Shown: positions 42,201 through 50,878, counted from the first letter of the stretch. The stretch is 64,000 nt of DNA from Porphyra umbilicalis (GCA_002049455.2 KV918964.1:78111-142110), one strand, 5' to 3'. Made by a program: numbers and translations. The notes: generated by a model not told the origin, from the letters alone.

Positions 42201-43744
42201 CAGCCTACGGGCCACCGGACCGAATCCTATCGGACCAAGGGCCCCAGTTCATGTCGAACTTCTTCATCGCTGTGATGAAAATGCTTGGCATTGAAACGGT
42301 TCGCACCACGGCGTATCACCCCCAAACCAATGGGCAAGTCGAACGGTACAACCGTACCATGGCTACTCAGCTGCGACACTACGTCGCCGACGACCCATCA
42401 CGATGGGATGAGCTACTCCCGGTAATCACCATGGCGTATAATAGCCAACCACATCGGTCTACGGGCATCGCCCCCTTTGAGCTTGTTATCCCAAGGCGGA
42501 TCCCCAACCTCACGGTTCGCAACTTGCCCCCGGGCACTCCGCTTACCAATAAGGGAACGCTCAAGGATGGGTCACCCCTAGCTCGCAAGCGCGAGTTCAT
42601 GGCCCGCCTGCGCAAGCAGATCCCCATCGTGGTCGAGGCCTTGCGTAAGACGCAACAACGTTACAAACGTAACTTCGACCATCGGGTCGCAACCCGCAAT
42701 GCGGACGTCAAGATCGGCGACTACGTATACACGACCAACCACGACCGGCAAAACAAGCTGCAAAGCAAAGCCATTGGACCCTTCGTGGTCGTCGACGCGG
42801 ACGCGGACGCCTCCACGTTTGTCATTGACATTGACGGCGAGGAGAAACGCGTCAGCAGTGACCATGTCACCCCCGCTCCTCGTCCAACGACGACGGACAA
42901 GGTTCCACACCCCTTGCTAGATGGTCTAGACCAACGCAAGTCAACCCCGGCAACTGCCGTTGAGTATGTGATCGACAAACTCCTAGGCTTACGCCAGACG
43001 GGTGACAGCTATAGCGCTAAGGTGCGCTGGTTCGACTACGGGTCGAAAGACGACACCTGGGAGCCCCTGGAGAACCTCCCCCGCAACCTGGTGGTGCGTT
43101 TCTCTCGACAGAAGAAGAAGCATGTACCGGGGTACGAGTGGCAAACGCCAACGCGACGAAGTCGCCGACAGGCTGGGCTCACAACCGTGGCCAACATCGT
43201 CATGGACTCCACGTGGATACCCACTATCCAACATGTCCATGTTACCGGTGACGGAGTTATCCATGCCGATGTCTCTTGGACAGAGTCAAGTACCGACGTT
43301 GCAATTAAGGAAGTAATTCCTGTGGCGTGGCTCAAGTCCACCCTGCCTTCCATGACGCGCAACTTTGCGTATGACCCCCAACTTGCCTTGCGGCATTTCT
43401 CTCGGCTGAACCGTGTTTACGGCCCGTACACATATGTGTGGCCGAAATCCGCACAGGCGACGCTGATCGGGAGCGATCCCCCCGTACCAGTGCTCCCCAA
43501 CGGGTTTCTGGTACCTCCGGTGCAACACTTGGACTCAGTCCTTCGACGCTTGGTAACAACCACAGAAGAAGCAACCGTGGTAATACCACAATGGACCAAC
43601 GCCAGTTGGTACGCTACTGCCATACGTGCATGTTTCGAGTACGAAGTGCTTTTATCAGCAGACTCAAGGGATACAAATCCCACAACATGGGCCATGATGG
43701 CCTGCCACTTCCTTCATCGCTATGACGATAAGCAGAAAAACTGA
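39143..43744 (+). CDS. pol: gypsy Pol polyprotein with integrase chromodomain
   Basis: Open for 1,533 codons; it is probably entered by -1 frameshifting near 39266 rather than at its own start. Domains in order: aspartic protease LDTGAG near residue 92; reverse transcriptase from about 395, with VPKKNGKARFCVDYRRLN and catalytic YLDD at 533-536; RNase H from about 680 (VVDVDACADQVGC); integrase with an HHCC zinc finger (about 902-942) and catalytic D971, D1031 and E1067, the last pair spaced as DD35E; chromodomain about 1273-1331 (KVRWFDYGSKDDTWEPLENL). About 200 residues follow the chromodomain, with a PQWTNASWY motif I cannot assign. Chromodomains direct such integrases to marked chromatin. 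No inactivating change is seen; stop TGA. Confidence 0.95.
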   Translation: MCRALSPSRASATAYRRSCPCRRQRRGRRSRASGRRRGRLEKRLSRVPDLGLPGGTRKRTVTRLLRRALRHYEIAATLGPCLRIMRSCRPVLDTGAGVNIVRTSVLPSNWMAYAEELTTLPRIRDANNNRLVTKYAIHLYVDTGGVRLFDRFLVADNLSVPCILGTEFIEQNIEGIPPRLRKIVWQEHVRCTEEQPRPTPILACLNDSAWDRHWQDEPARVRACKQVRVNGHKEEWIMATCDTPGMVTITPNIRLCRHKSMAVARGIAIVKPDEPFLVKLCNFGKDQVIVRKNSTLGFAEPYQGPMLSAVLDDDTPKGGTDNSSDDASRDPLEDLDLSEAPEYLHKQIRDMLKTHSSMWDGTLGVIRATEHAIVTPPDAQPIRAQPYRTGPFKRQIIADQINKMLKLNVIAPSHSAWASLVVIVPKKNGKARFCVDYRRLNNITKKDAYPLPRMEDCLDSLGDAQVFTSLDCTAGYWQVPLRKDDQEKTAFTTHCGIYHWLSMPFGLTNAPATFQRALDIILSGLKWQICLVYLDDVIIFSANAEQHVKDVDTVLHRLREAGVTLNLEKCTWFSDEVEYLGHIVRPGQLHVHNKNVDALKHAKFPTTKTQLKSFLGMCNVYRRFVKDFAKRAKPLNALTRAEIPPDLPPPTDVAIAAFEDLRNALLCPPVLALPKANRKLVVDVDACADQVGCTLLQEEPGELLHPVGYWSRGLTAAEQNYSTTERECLGVVWAVLKLRHFLDGQRFLIRTDHQALSWIYSTTDSSGRLMRWRLRLSEYTFDMVYKPGASHHLPDFLSRASTVAPPEDIHDDIPCLALAETANGLRTGRYTGTDTPEPVEFDDVVEAQQTDDFCVEMSTRVERGTAKAFFRDEHHALYRRAPYGKQLVIPKSLRERVLTLEHHATVAAHPGMNRMYYTMRKAYYWPSMVTDIHSTITKCTTCAQNRLALRRHTTPLTLFQATEPLTELSIDIFGPIPASKKGNRFILVITDRFAKLTKCVALRRITAMSVASAIIDAWVSAYGPPDRILSDQGPQFMSNFFIAVMKMLGIETVRTTAYHPQTNGQVERYNRTMATQLRHYVADDPSRWDELLPVITMAYNSQPHRSTGIAPFELVIPRRIPNLTVRNLPPGTPLTNKGTLKDGSPLARKREFMARLRKQIPIVVEALRKTQQRYKRNFDHRVATRNADVKIGDYVYTTNHDRQNKLQSKAIGPFVVVDADADASTFVIDIDGEEKRVSSDHVTPAPRPTTTDKVPHPLLDGLDQRKSTPATAVEYVIDKLLGLRQTGDSYSAKVRWFDYGSKDDTWEPLENLPRNLVVRFSRQKKKHVPGYEWQTPTRRSRRQAGLTTVANIVMDSTWIPTIQHVHVTGDGVIHADVSWTESSTDVAIKEVIPVAWLKSTLPSMTRNFAYDPQLALRHFSRLNRVYGPYTYVWPKSAQATLIGSDPPVPVLPNGFLVPPVQHLDSVLRRLVTTTEEATVVIPQWTNASWYATAIRACFEYEVLLSADSRDTNPTTWAMMACHFLHRYDDKQKN

Positions 43745-43886
43745 GAAGTGGATACGAACATGTCAAACGACAAACAACAACAAGACGAAGAAACATCAAC
43801 ACCCTAAAAAGGCGTAAGACCCCGACATTGTCAACCCCACCCCCCCACCGGGGTCAACCGAGCAAGTCACTGAGCAGTGAACCTCG

Positions 43887-46073
43887 CTACTCCTCGTCGT
43901 CACGACGACGCGAGTCCCGACGGGAATCGCGGCTCGCGCCCACACTGGCCGCCGACTCCTGCGAGACACTACGCGCACGCGTGTTGCGCGCCGAGTGCGG
44001 AACCCCCGTCGACGGGCCTCCGCCCTCGTGGGTCCGACGACCAAGGGTGCTCTGCGCGTTGAAGCGCGCCGGCGCGGACTCCTCCTCTGGCTGTATAGCC
44101 CCGAGGTGCTGGGCGAAGCGCCCGTAGTTGGCTTCGCCGTCAACGGCGCGAGCCACGGCATGTCCAATAATGGACAAGGCCGACTCGACACCCCGTCCGT
44201 CCGCACGCTCAACAGCGGTACGCAAGCCTGCGATCTGCTCGACCCAGGCGCTAGCCACCGCCGACAAGGCTGCCCCGCGGGGCGCGCGAACGCGTACATC
44301 GCGCGCGCGCGCCGACCCAAACAAGGCAACCGCCGCGGTTGACGACGCGCGGGTCGGCCAAGTGGCATCCACCGACCGTGGCCGAGAGGGCGAGCGATCG
44401 CGCCGCGGTGAACGCGGGCGGTAGCGGCCCTCGCGGGCGTCGGCAACGGCGTGATTCCAGGTCCGACGACCACGACGCCACACCCCGGGATGGTTCGAAG
44501 TAATTCGAGCCATCGGGAGTGGCGCGTTCGGGTCCAACGCCCAGTCGAAATCGACACAAGGGTGACGCAGGCAAAAGCCGTATTCCTTGGTCGGGTCGAC
44601 CGTGACCCGCACCTGCCGGGCTTCCCCGGAGTCGCGGTCGCGCCAGACGACGTCCTTAAGGACCTCCCGCCAGGGAAACGCCGTCACGGCTTGGCGCATC
44701 TTGCCGTACAAGATGTACTTGGCCTCGCCGTCGGGCGCGTCCTTCAACTTGGACGTATCCAACGCGTCGAAATGACGAAGCGTCTTCGTGTCCAAGTGGA
44801 CGAAGAGCTTGTCCTCTTGCAGGGTGTGAACCCACGCAGCAACTAAGTTGCAGTAGTACTCGGAGTACACCTCCTGCCAGACGGAGCTGTAGGCGTTGCG
44901 CAACGCGTCCGCCATGTAAGACACCACCACGGGGGTCGCCACCCACAACCCCGTGTGGGGCTCCCAGTCCGGGATAGGCAGAAGCCAACGGGACAAGTCG
45001 AACGCCCGTGGCGCACGGAGAAATCCAGCCGCCCACGCGGTAGGCATCAACTCGCGACCGCGAAAGAAGCGCGCGTCAGCGGCCCGACGGTGGTCGGAGG
45101 GGAACATCGGCAGCCGAAAGGGGTTCGGCAACCCGGTGACCCGCGGACTGCGGTCATCGTCGACATTGTCGTTCTCCTCGTGCTTCACCAGCGCGAGCTG
45201 CTCGAGGTACGGCTCCAGACCGGAGTCGTGCCCGAAAGGGACGGAAAGGTCCTCGGCGAGAGCCCTCTTGAGGAAGACGGCCTTCGGCCAGTTGCGCAAC
45301 AAGCGACAAAACGAGTTGGCCGCTGCCTCGATCGACTCTGTACCCTTCACAGGGAACATAAGCGCATTGGCGTACACCAAGCGGTGGAACGGGTGCAACG
45401 GCAGTTGGTACCGCACGACCTCGTTGCAAAACGACATCACCTCGTATACACGACGCTGAGGTCCCTGGTTCCCGAAGTACGGGTCCCCATGGACCTCGGC
45501 CACGCGGTCGCCCGCGTGGTCCGGCAACCCGGCTTGCGCCATCACGTCGATGAAGTCGGGCACCGCCTCGTAGTGGGCGTACACACGGCGCGTGTCCGCA
45601 CGAGCGCGATTTCGTACGCACATCTCGTACAGACGGTTGTCGGTGACCCGCGGGACCCCATCGACCACCTCTACAGGGTTGGCGTGCACGTAGTACGAGC
45701 CGCGAGGCCGAAACTGGCGCAAGACCTCTGGGTCCGCGGAGCAATCCACTTCCGCATGGCCACCCGCGGCGGCAGGCGCCCCGTCGATGGCCTCACCGCC
45801 ACCGGCAACGCCGCCATCCACCGCCATCGCGGCGGAATCCGCCATCGCGTTGGTTGTCCGGGGGGTGTTTACCCTGGCCGTCGCCGCCGGGCTGGCCGCG
45901 CTTGCCGCCCTTGCCGCCGTCGCCGCCGGGCTGGCCGCGCTTGCCGCCCTTGCCGCCGCGCTTGCCGCCCTTGCCGCCGTCGCCGCCGGGCTGGCCGCGC
46001 TTGCCGCCCTTGCCGCCGGGCTTGCCGCCTTGCCGCCGTGCGCGCCGCCCCCCCACTCGGCGCAAACCCACAC
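43887..46073 (-). CDS. large antisense ORF of the gypsy element, unknown protein
   Basis: 728 codons on the strand opposite gag-pol, between pol and the 3' LTR, converging on pol with a 143-bp gap. The first 76 residues are Ala/Gly-rich repeat; ATG at 45845 (giving 652 residues) may be the real start. From there the sequence is non-repetitive and protein-like: FRPRGSYYVHANPVEV, YEVMSFCNEVVRYQLPLHPF, LRNWPKAVFLKRAL, WEPHTGLWVATPVVVSYMAD, VWQEVYSEYYCNLVAAWVHT. A basic RS-type tail follows (RPRSPRRDRSPSRPRS). No family recognised; not Env-like, since no signal peptide or transmembrane segment is evident. Length without a stop, amino-acid texture and position argue for a real gene carried by the element. 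It would be transcribed from a promoter inside the 3' region. Confidence 0.65.
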   Translation of the reverse strand: MWVCAEWGGGAHGGKAASPAARAASAASPAATAARAASAAARAASAASPAATAARAASAASPAATARVNTPRTTNAMADSAAMAVDGGVAGGGEAIDGAPAAAGGHAEVDCSADPEVLRQFRPRGSYYVHANPVEVVDGVPRVTDNRLYEMCVRNRARADTRRVYAHYEAVPDFIDVMAQAGLPDHAGDRVAEVHGDPYFGNQGPQRRVYEVMSFCNEVVRYQLPLHPFHRLVYANALMFPVKGTESIEAAANSFCRLLRNWPKAVFLKRALAEDLSVPFGHDSGLEPYLEQLALVKHEENDNVDDDRSPRVTGLPNPFRLPMFPSDHRRAADARFFRGRELMPTAWAAGFLRAPRAFDLSRWLLPIPDWEPHTGLWVATPVVVSYMADALRNAYSSVWQEVYSEYYCNLVAAWVHTLQEDKLFVHLDTKTLRHFDALDTSKLKDAPDGEAKYILYGKMRQAVTAFPWREVLKDVVWRDRDSGEARQVRVTVDPTKEYGFCLRHPCVDFDWALDPNAPLPMARITSNHPGVWRRGRRTWNHAVADAREGRYRPRSPRRDRSPSRPRSVDATWPTRASSTAAVALFGSARARDVRVRAPRGAALSAVASAWVEQIAGLRTAVERADGRGVESALSIIGHAVARAVDGEANYGRFAQHLGAIQPEEESAPARFNAQSTLGRRTHEGGGPSTGVPHSARNTRARSVSQESAASVGASRDSRRDSRRRDDEE
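45901..46020. repeat. 60-bp tandem duplication in the antisense ORF 5' end
   Basis: 45901-45960 and 45961-46020 differ at a single base, and partial copies extend on both sides. The unit is built of CTTGCCGCC and GCCGTCGCCGCC blocks. It encodes Ala/Gly repeats in the antisense frame. Confidence 0.85.
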
Positions 46074-46198
46074 TCACCGGGCCCAACACCTCGCGGTGTG
46101 CCGCCTTGCGGCGACGCACCCCTACTCAACCTTGCCGTTAGGCAGCGACCTGTGCGCAAGCACGAAGACACGGGATGGCCCCGTGCCGGTAACAACGC

Positions 46199-46415
46199 GA
46201 ACCCGCACCCCGGCTTCCGCCGTGTCGTCGGGGAAGTCAACACCCCGACGAGGGCGACGCCTGCCGGCACAACGACCACCAGCTGGCGCTACCCCGCGCG
46301 CCCGACTCGGTGCTAACCGGCCTGGAGGTGTGAACCCCACACCCACGCTCGGCACCACGGACCCGCGTCCCGGCTTTCGCCGTGTCGTCGGGGTAGTCAA
46401 ACCCCCGACGAAGGA
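46199..46415. promoter_or_regulatory. paired identical-stem hairpins upstream of the antisense ORF
   Basis: 46225-46251 and 46385-46411, exactly 160 bp apart, both form TCGTCGGGG paired with CCCCGACGA around 9-nt loops AAGTCAACA and TAGTCAAAC. About 55 bp around each is a direct repeat. They lie between the antisense start and the 3' LTR, the place for its promoter or leader. Confidence 0.5.
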
Positions 46416-46824
46416 AGCGCCACTCGGCGCCGACGACGGTTGCCCCAACGCGTGTTGCTCGACGCACCCGCGCACCAACGGGTCTTAACCCCGACGCTGG
46501 TCGCCTGTCAACCGGCCGTCTGGCCACCCCGCCGACGCCGACGCCGACTCCTCTGCGAGGGCGCGTGTGCGCGCAAGCGCCGGTCGGATCCGCAGCGTCA
46601 GCTGCCCGCCACCCACGCCCACACGCGTGTGGCGGGACGGTCGCGACCGACGACGGCGAACCGCCACCTCCGCCACAATCGGGACTGGGCGGCGCGCCCC
46701 CCCCCACGGCTCCCACCGCCTGGGCGGTTGCGCCCGCGCGGGCCCGTAAGGGGCCGCGATCGCCCAATCGGGTTTCACCATCCTCGGATCTCACCGGGAC
46801 GGTTCGAATCTCGCGTTGGAGGTA

Positions 46825-47216
46825 TGTAGCATATCTCTGCTACCAATTGGCAATTAGCCACGGGTAGCTCCTTGACTGGCCGAATCCACGGATGTGTGTC
46901 ACTCGGCTTGTGGCACGCCCTTTGGGGGGTTACTTCCGCATTGTTTATTTTTCATTGCTTGTTTGCTTGCCTGTCTTATCTGTCTGCCGGCACTCATTAC
47001 GATCGCTTGATCGGATGGTCGATCGACCAGTGCCGTTGTTTGTATTAAACCACCATGGGTCCGGGGTCGCCGTCGTGGGCACCACCCGGCTCCCCATCGG
47101 ATGCCCTTCAACAAAAGGTCTTCTTCCTCGCCGCGACGGCGATAGAACTCGCTTTATTGCTTGGCTACGGTCGGTCTCAGTACACTGGTAATTGAACTAA
47201 CGTTATTAATACCACA
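46825..47216 (+). repeat. 3' LTR of the gypsy element
   Basis: 392 bp, TGTAGC...ACCACA, matching the 5' LTR with about five substitutions and one indel. The preceding GGAGGTA is a weak polypurine tract. Followed by the CTGAC target copy. Confidence 0.95.
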
Positions 47217-48563
47217 CTGACCGCCGGCGGCGCCCGCCCCCGCAACTCCGCCAACCCCCCCACCCGCAACCAAATCGCCGCCGGCGGATCCATCACCGCC
47301 GGGGGCGGCCGCTCCTCCATTGCCGCCGGCAGTGTTGCCGCCGGCAGCGCCGTGCATGCCTCCAAGTACCGCCGCACCGCCGCCGCCGGCCGCCTGACCG
47401 CCGGCGGCCATACGGGTGCGGGACACATACCCGTCGCGTCGCTTCTCGGTGACCTTGTTGTGCAGGATGGCCACCGCCTTAGTGACGGTGACCATCTGCT
47501 CAACGGTGGAGTACTGGGCAGGGTGCAAAGACCCATGAAAACGTGCCGTAAGCACGGCATACGGTCGCTCGACATCTTTCCGTTGAAGTCGGTAAAATGT
47601 AACATCTACTTCTGTCGTGGGGTCAGGAGACAGAGAGACAAAAAACGCAAGCCGAGGATAAATACCATCCACCAGAAAATACAGGAGCGTGCGGGTCGTG
47701 CCGTCAGCAGTGTAAGAAAATGTACGGGGCGGCCATTCTCCGTTCGTAACGGATAAATAGAGTGGGGAAACATGCTTAACGTTGAGGTCGTTGTGAGATC
47801 CAGGACACCCCACAAATAAATGCCGAATCCAGAAATTCTTATCACAAACGGTCTCCATCACCACGGAACGCTTCCCGTGACGATTCTGGTACATGCCAGC
47901 GAGCGCCGTAGGGCAGTTGCGCCACTCCCAGTGGCTGCAGTCAAGGGAGCCCATGCAACCGGGCATCCTGCGCTCAGCATTGCGCGTCAGAATGCGCTGC
48001 AGTTCTTCAGGGGTGGGGGGACGCAAATATGAGGGTCCAAACTCATCCACAAAAAAGCGCATCAACTCTCGCACCGACATAGCAATAGTTGAAGCGGACA
48101 GTCGTACATACTCATCAGTCCTGTGCGGCGCCTCCTCATACGCAATGACTCGGAAAGACGCAACCACCTTTTGCAAGGGGTGAGCCTGGAGCCGGCCAGT
48201 CGCATTGATGCGCTGCGCAAAAAAAGGTCGGTCCTTCACGGCATTGTATATACGAAGAAACACGCTGCGCGGCACGCGGAACCGACGCTCACATTCACCC
48301 TCGTTGTAATCAGGCGGCTCCCCATCGAGACCATAATGATCTCTCAGAATAGCACGCAAACCTGAGCGGAAGTTACGCCGCTTATTCGGCCGGCGGCCCG
48401 GCACAGATCCAACATAACGCGGCCGCCTGTGCACCCGAGACCCACGGGCACGCTTCCGCCAATGACGCAACGCGTGTAGGTGTGCCGCAACCGCCGAAGC
48501 AATTTGTAGGTCCTCCGTATCCTCCAGCATCGCGTCTGCGGACAAATCAAAAGTGTCGTCCAT
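47217..48563 (-). pseudogene. Harbinger 2 transposase, N-terminal and catalytic part, cut by the gypsy insertion
   Basis: Starts at ATG 48563-48561 (MDDTFDLSADAMLEDTEDL) or a GTG further up. It carries the family blocks GRRPNKRRNF, NATGRLQAHPLQKVVASF and RRMPGCMGSLDCSHWEW with the first catalytic Asp, GCPGSHNDLN with the second, and KDVERPYAVLTARF with the Glu, all intact. The sequence then becomes Gly/Ala-rich and runs into the gypsy LTR after GGQ, ending on LTR-encoded residues. The true C-terminus is at 36580-37004. It is about 40% like the Harbinger 1 transposase by inspection, so these are two families rather than recent copies. Confidence 0.93.
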
Positions 48564-49227
48564 CGCGCGAAGAAGTCGGTCGCCACGACGGTGGCGGCGG
48601 ACGGCCGTCGACGACGACGGCGCCGCCCTGACGGTGCTACCTGCACTCGGATCTCCCCAGCACCCCACAGTGACCACACCGCACGGACAGAGCAGATTTC
48701 CTTTCGCCCACCCCCCCGGCAGACCGTTTCAATGCCCCCCGCTGGACCCCCGGAACTGTCACATCCCGGGGTGGAGTCACGGTCGCCTGTGGTCGCGTGC
48801 TCGATGCGACGGTCCGTCGCAGTCGCGATGCTGTTGCAAACGGTGAGCGCTCGAACGCTCTCTAGCGACACAAAGTGCATGGTCTGTCACTGCAGTTTCT
48901 TTAAAAGCCGGATGCCACGACACAAGCATTTCGAACGGCGGCCAAAGAAGCGCCAGCCAATGAGAGAGGGGAACAAGACGGGGAGGAGCGCTACACCTCC
49001 CCAAATCGTGCAGAGAATGAGAAACAAGGGCCTCACCCCCGATTTTCTGCCCGCTGAATATGTGTGTACTTATATGATTCCGATCAACTAGATTTGCGTT
49101 TTCTGTATTCGATTTGGGGTGCCCGACGATGCTGTGGAGCCGTCCCCAACCCCAAAAGTCTAAATTTAGCCACGTGGAGCATTCGGGAGACACGTTTCTG
49201 ACACGTATACACATTCGGACTTAAAGA
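48564..49227. other. Harbinger 2 right subterminal region
   Basis: Likely the transposase promoter and leader on the minus strand. A CCACGT motif lies near 49172, inside the right end. No gene recognised. Confidence 0.35.
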
Positions 49228-49250
49228 AGACGTTGTCGGGTGTGCTCTTA

Positions 49251-50589
49251 GCAATGTTGACACTATATACAATAACGACAGTCATGGAATTGCCAAAACA
49301 GTCAGTGAAACGCTTGAATCTGTCAGTTGGCAGGCCAACCAGCTGTTTCTATCTCCTCGTAGCCCCCTTCATGTAAGCCCAACTGTAAAGACTCTTGCAT
49401 GGCCATGTGATTATAATTATGAGCCCCGTGAGGTAAAATGATAATAATCACTATCATCATTATTATTAGAATCATATAAAAATCACCTGTTCACCTCTAC
49501 GAAAACCAGTCAAATGAGCCATCCGGCCATCACTCCCGCTGTTCTTCAGTCACCCTCCTTCGCCGCCCCACGCATCGCGCCCAGTGGCGTGGTCTCACCA
49601 GTCACGTCACGCGCCTCGCAACGTCCTGCCCAACGGGAAATGCCGGATAGAAAAAGCAGGATCTTTCAGGGTTAGGAAAGCTTGGTGTCCCACCCGATTG
49701 GGATTTGGGGGTGAGACCGAGGAAGACTCTCCATTGGCCCGATGATTAAAACAAGAACGACAAATGGAACTCTGGAAAAGGTCTGTGCCGCACCCTCTCA
49801 TATTGTGTGGCTGTCATTGTTCTGATTGCATGGCTGCTGTTGATCCTCGGTCCTTGGTCCGACGAGGTGCATGCCCTCATAACGCCGTGATGCGAGAAGG
49901 CATCTGTGTGATGGCCAATGGCAGAAAGATACGTTTGAGGAACGTGTCACGGTAAGTTTATATCTTACACTGCGTGGCGGCCCACATCTCGCCCCCGCAC
50001 CTCCCCCTCACCAGCCGGCACGCCCGCCAGCCCCCCCCCCTCCTCCGTCCTTCTCGCTCGCCCCCCCGCTCCCCCCCACATCTTCCGCCCCGCCCTGCCC
50101 CAGCCAACCCTGCCCCACACCGAGCACCCCGCCCGACCCCGTCTCGCCAAGGCCCCACCCCGCCCAGCAACGACACGCCCTCGCCTGCCTCGCCCCGCTC
50201 CGTCCCACGCCTAGCTTCGCCCCACCAAACCTCCACATACCCCACCGCAACCCGCCCCGTCCCGCCCCACAACACCCTGCTTTACCCCACTCCGCCCTAC
50301 CCCGTCCCGACGTGCCCCGCCCAGCACCGCCCCGCCTCGACCCGCCTCGCCATGCCCTGCCGCACCCCACCGCATCCCGCCGCGCCCCGCCTCGCCAAAT
50401 CCCACTCCTCCTAGCAACGCCCCGCCTGTGAGAGAAACCCTCTGGACTCGGATGACACGGCCCTCCGGCCGGGGCAGAAGGGGGTGGGTCGCGAGCTTTC
50501 ACATAGCGTTCCCCAGCGGGGGGTGACCTGTGGCCCCCTTGGGTGGGTGCCCGGAGTTGCCCCCGACCACCCCCGTGACACGCCCTGAT
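49251..50589. other. spacer: AT-rich repeat and C-rich low complexity
   Basis: 49405-49485 is AT-rich with GGTAAAATGATAATAATCA, related to 27818-27945. 49985-50420 is a CCCCGCCC/CCCGCC pyrimidine-type tract that opens artefactual Gly/Arg frames on the minus strand. No gene is supported. Confidence 0.4.
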
Positions 50590-50878
50590 AGTGTCTATTC
50601 TACTAGCCGCCTCATCTGAGCAGACTTGTCTCATTTGAGGCTGTTTTGGATGCCTCTCTGTGACCATGTTCCCGGACTCGGCTTCTCGTTCGGAGAATAG
50701 ACCTGGAATTGGCGCAGTTCACTCATTTATGGGCTAGCTCAGCGGCTGTGTATGATGAAAACTCGGAGGTGGTACCTCAGACACCCCAAAAAGAGTGTTT
50801 CCAGTCCATAAGAGAGGGAGCCTCATTGGAGCCTCATCCGAGCATCATTTGAGCCTCGGTAGCAGTAGAATAGACACT
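50590..50878. mobile_element. 289-bp MITE, perfect 15-bp terminal repeat AGTGTCTATTCTACT
   Basis: AGTGTCTATTCTACT at 50590-50604 is perfectly inverted at 50864-50878. Inside each end are GCCTCATTTGAGGC-like motifs (CTCATCTGAG, CTCATTTGAG, CATCATTTGAG). Same design as 7721-8020, with the first nine terminal bases shared. No coding capacity and no clear target duplication. Confidence 0.8.

Larger units (their letters stand above)
37010..47216 (+). mobile_element. complete Ty3/gypsy chromovirus, 10,207 bp
   Basis: Two LTRs (393 and 392 bp) begin TGTAGC and end ACCACA. They flank gag, pol with a chromodomain, and a long opposite-strand ORF. CTGAC at 37005-37009 and 47217-47221 is a 5-bp target duplication. 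The LTRs differ by about five substitutions and one indel by eye, and both main ORFs are uninterrupted, so the insertion is recent and the element may be active. It lies in the Gly/Ala-rich part of the Harbinger 2 transposase gene, in opposite orientation. Confidence 0.95.
31246..49247. mobile_element. Harbinger element 2, about 7.8 kb plus a nested 10.2-kb gypsy element
   Basis: The ends are GAGCACACCCAACAACGTCT (31246-31265) and, reverse-complemented at 49228-49247, GAGCACACCCGACAACGTCT, one mismatch in 20. Flanks are TCA (31243-31245) and TTA (49248-49250), a one-mismatch PIF-type target triplet. Inside are a Myb/SANT-like partner gene (+, 34.7-36.3 kb) converging on a transposase gene (-, 48.6-36.6 kb), the mirror of Harbinger 1. 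A complete Ty3/gypsy element at 37010-47216 splits the transposase. GCCGGC palindromes are very frequent in Harbinger 2 sequence and stop at the gypsy boundaries. Confidence 0.85.

Noticed and set aside
43887-46073. Antisense ORF as a retroviral envelope-like gene
   Set aside because: Wrong strand for a spliced env, and no signal peptide, transmembrane helix or furin-type site is apparent.
45787-46488. 233-codon plus-strand ORF opposite the antisense gene start
   Set aside because: Made of Ala/Leu/Pro repeat from the 60-bp duplication; a shadow of the minus-strand frame.
46811-46816. GGTTCGAATC near the gypsy 3' LTR as a tRNA B box
   Set aside because: The flanking bases do not pair into a T-arm, and no matching acceptor or anticodon arm is found upstream.
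49958-50667. Gly/Arg-rich minus-strand ORF of 219 codons
   Set aside because: Arises from the CCCCGCCC low-complexity tract.
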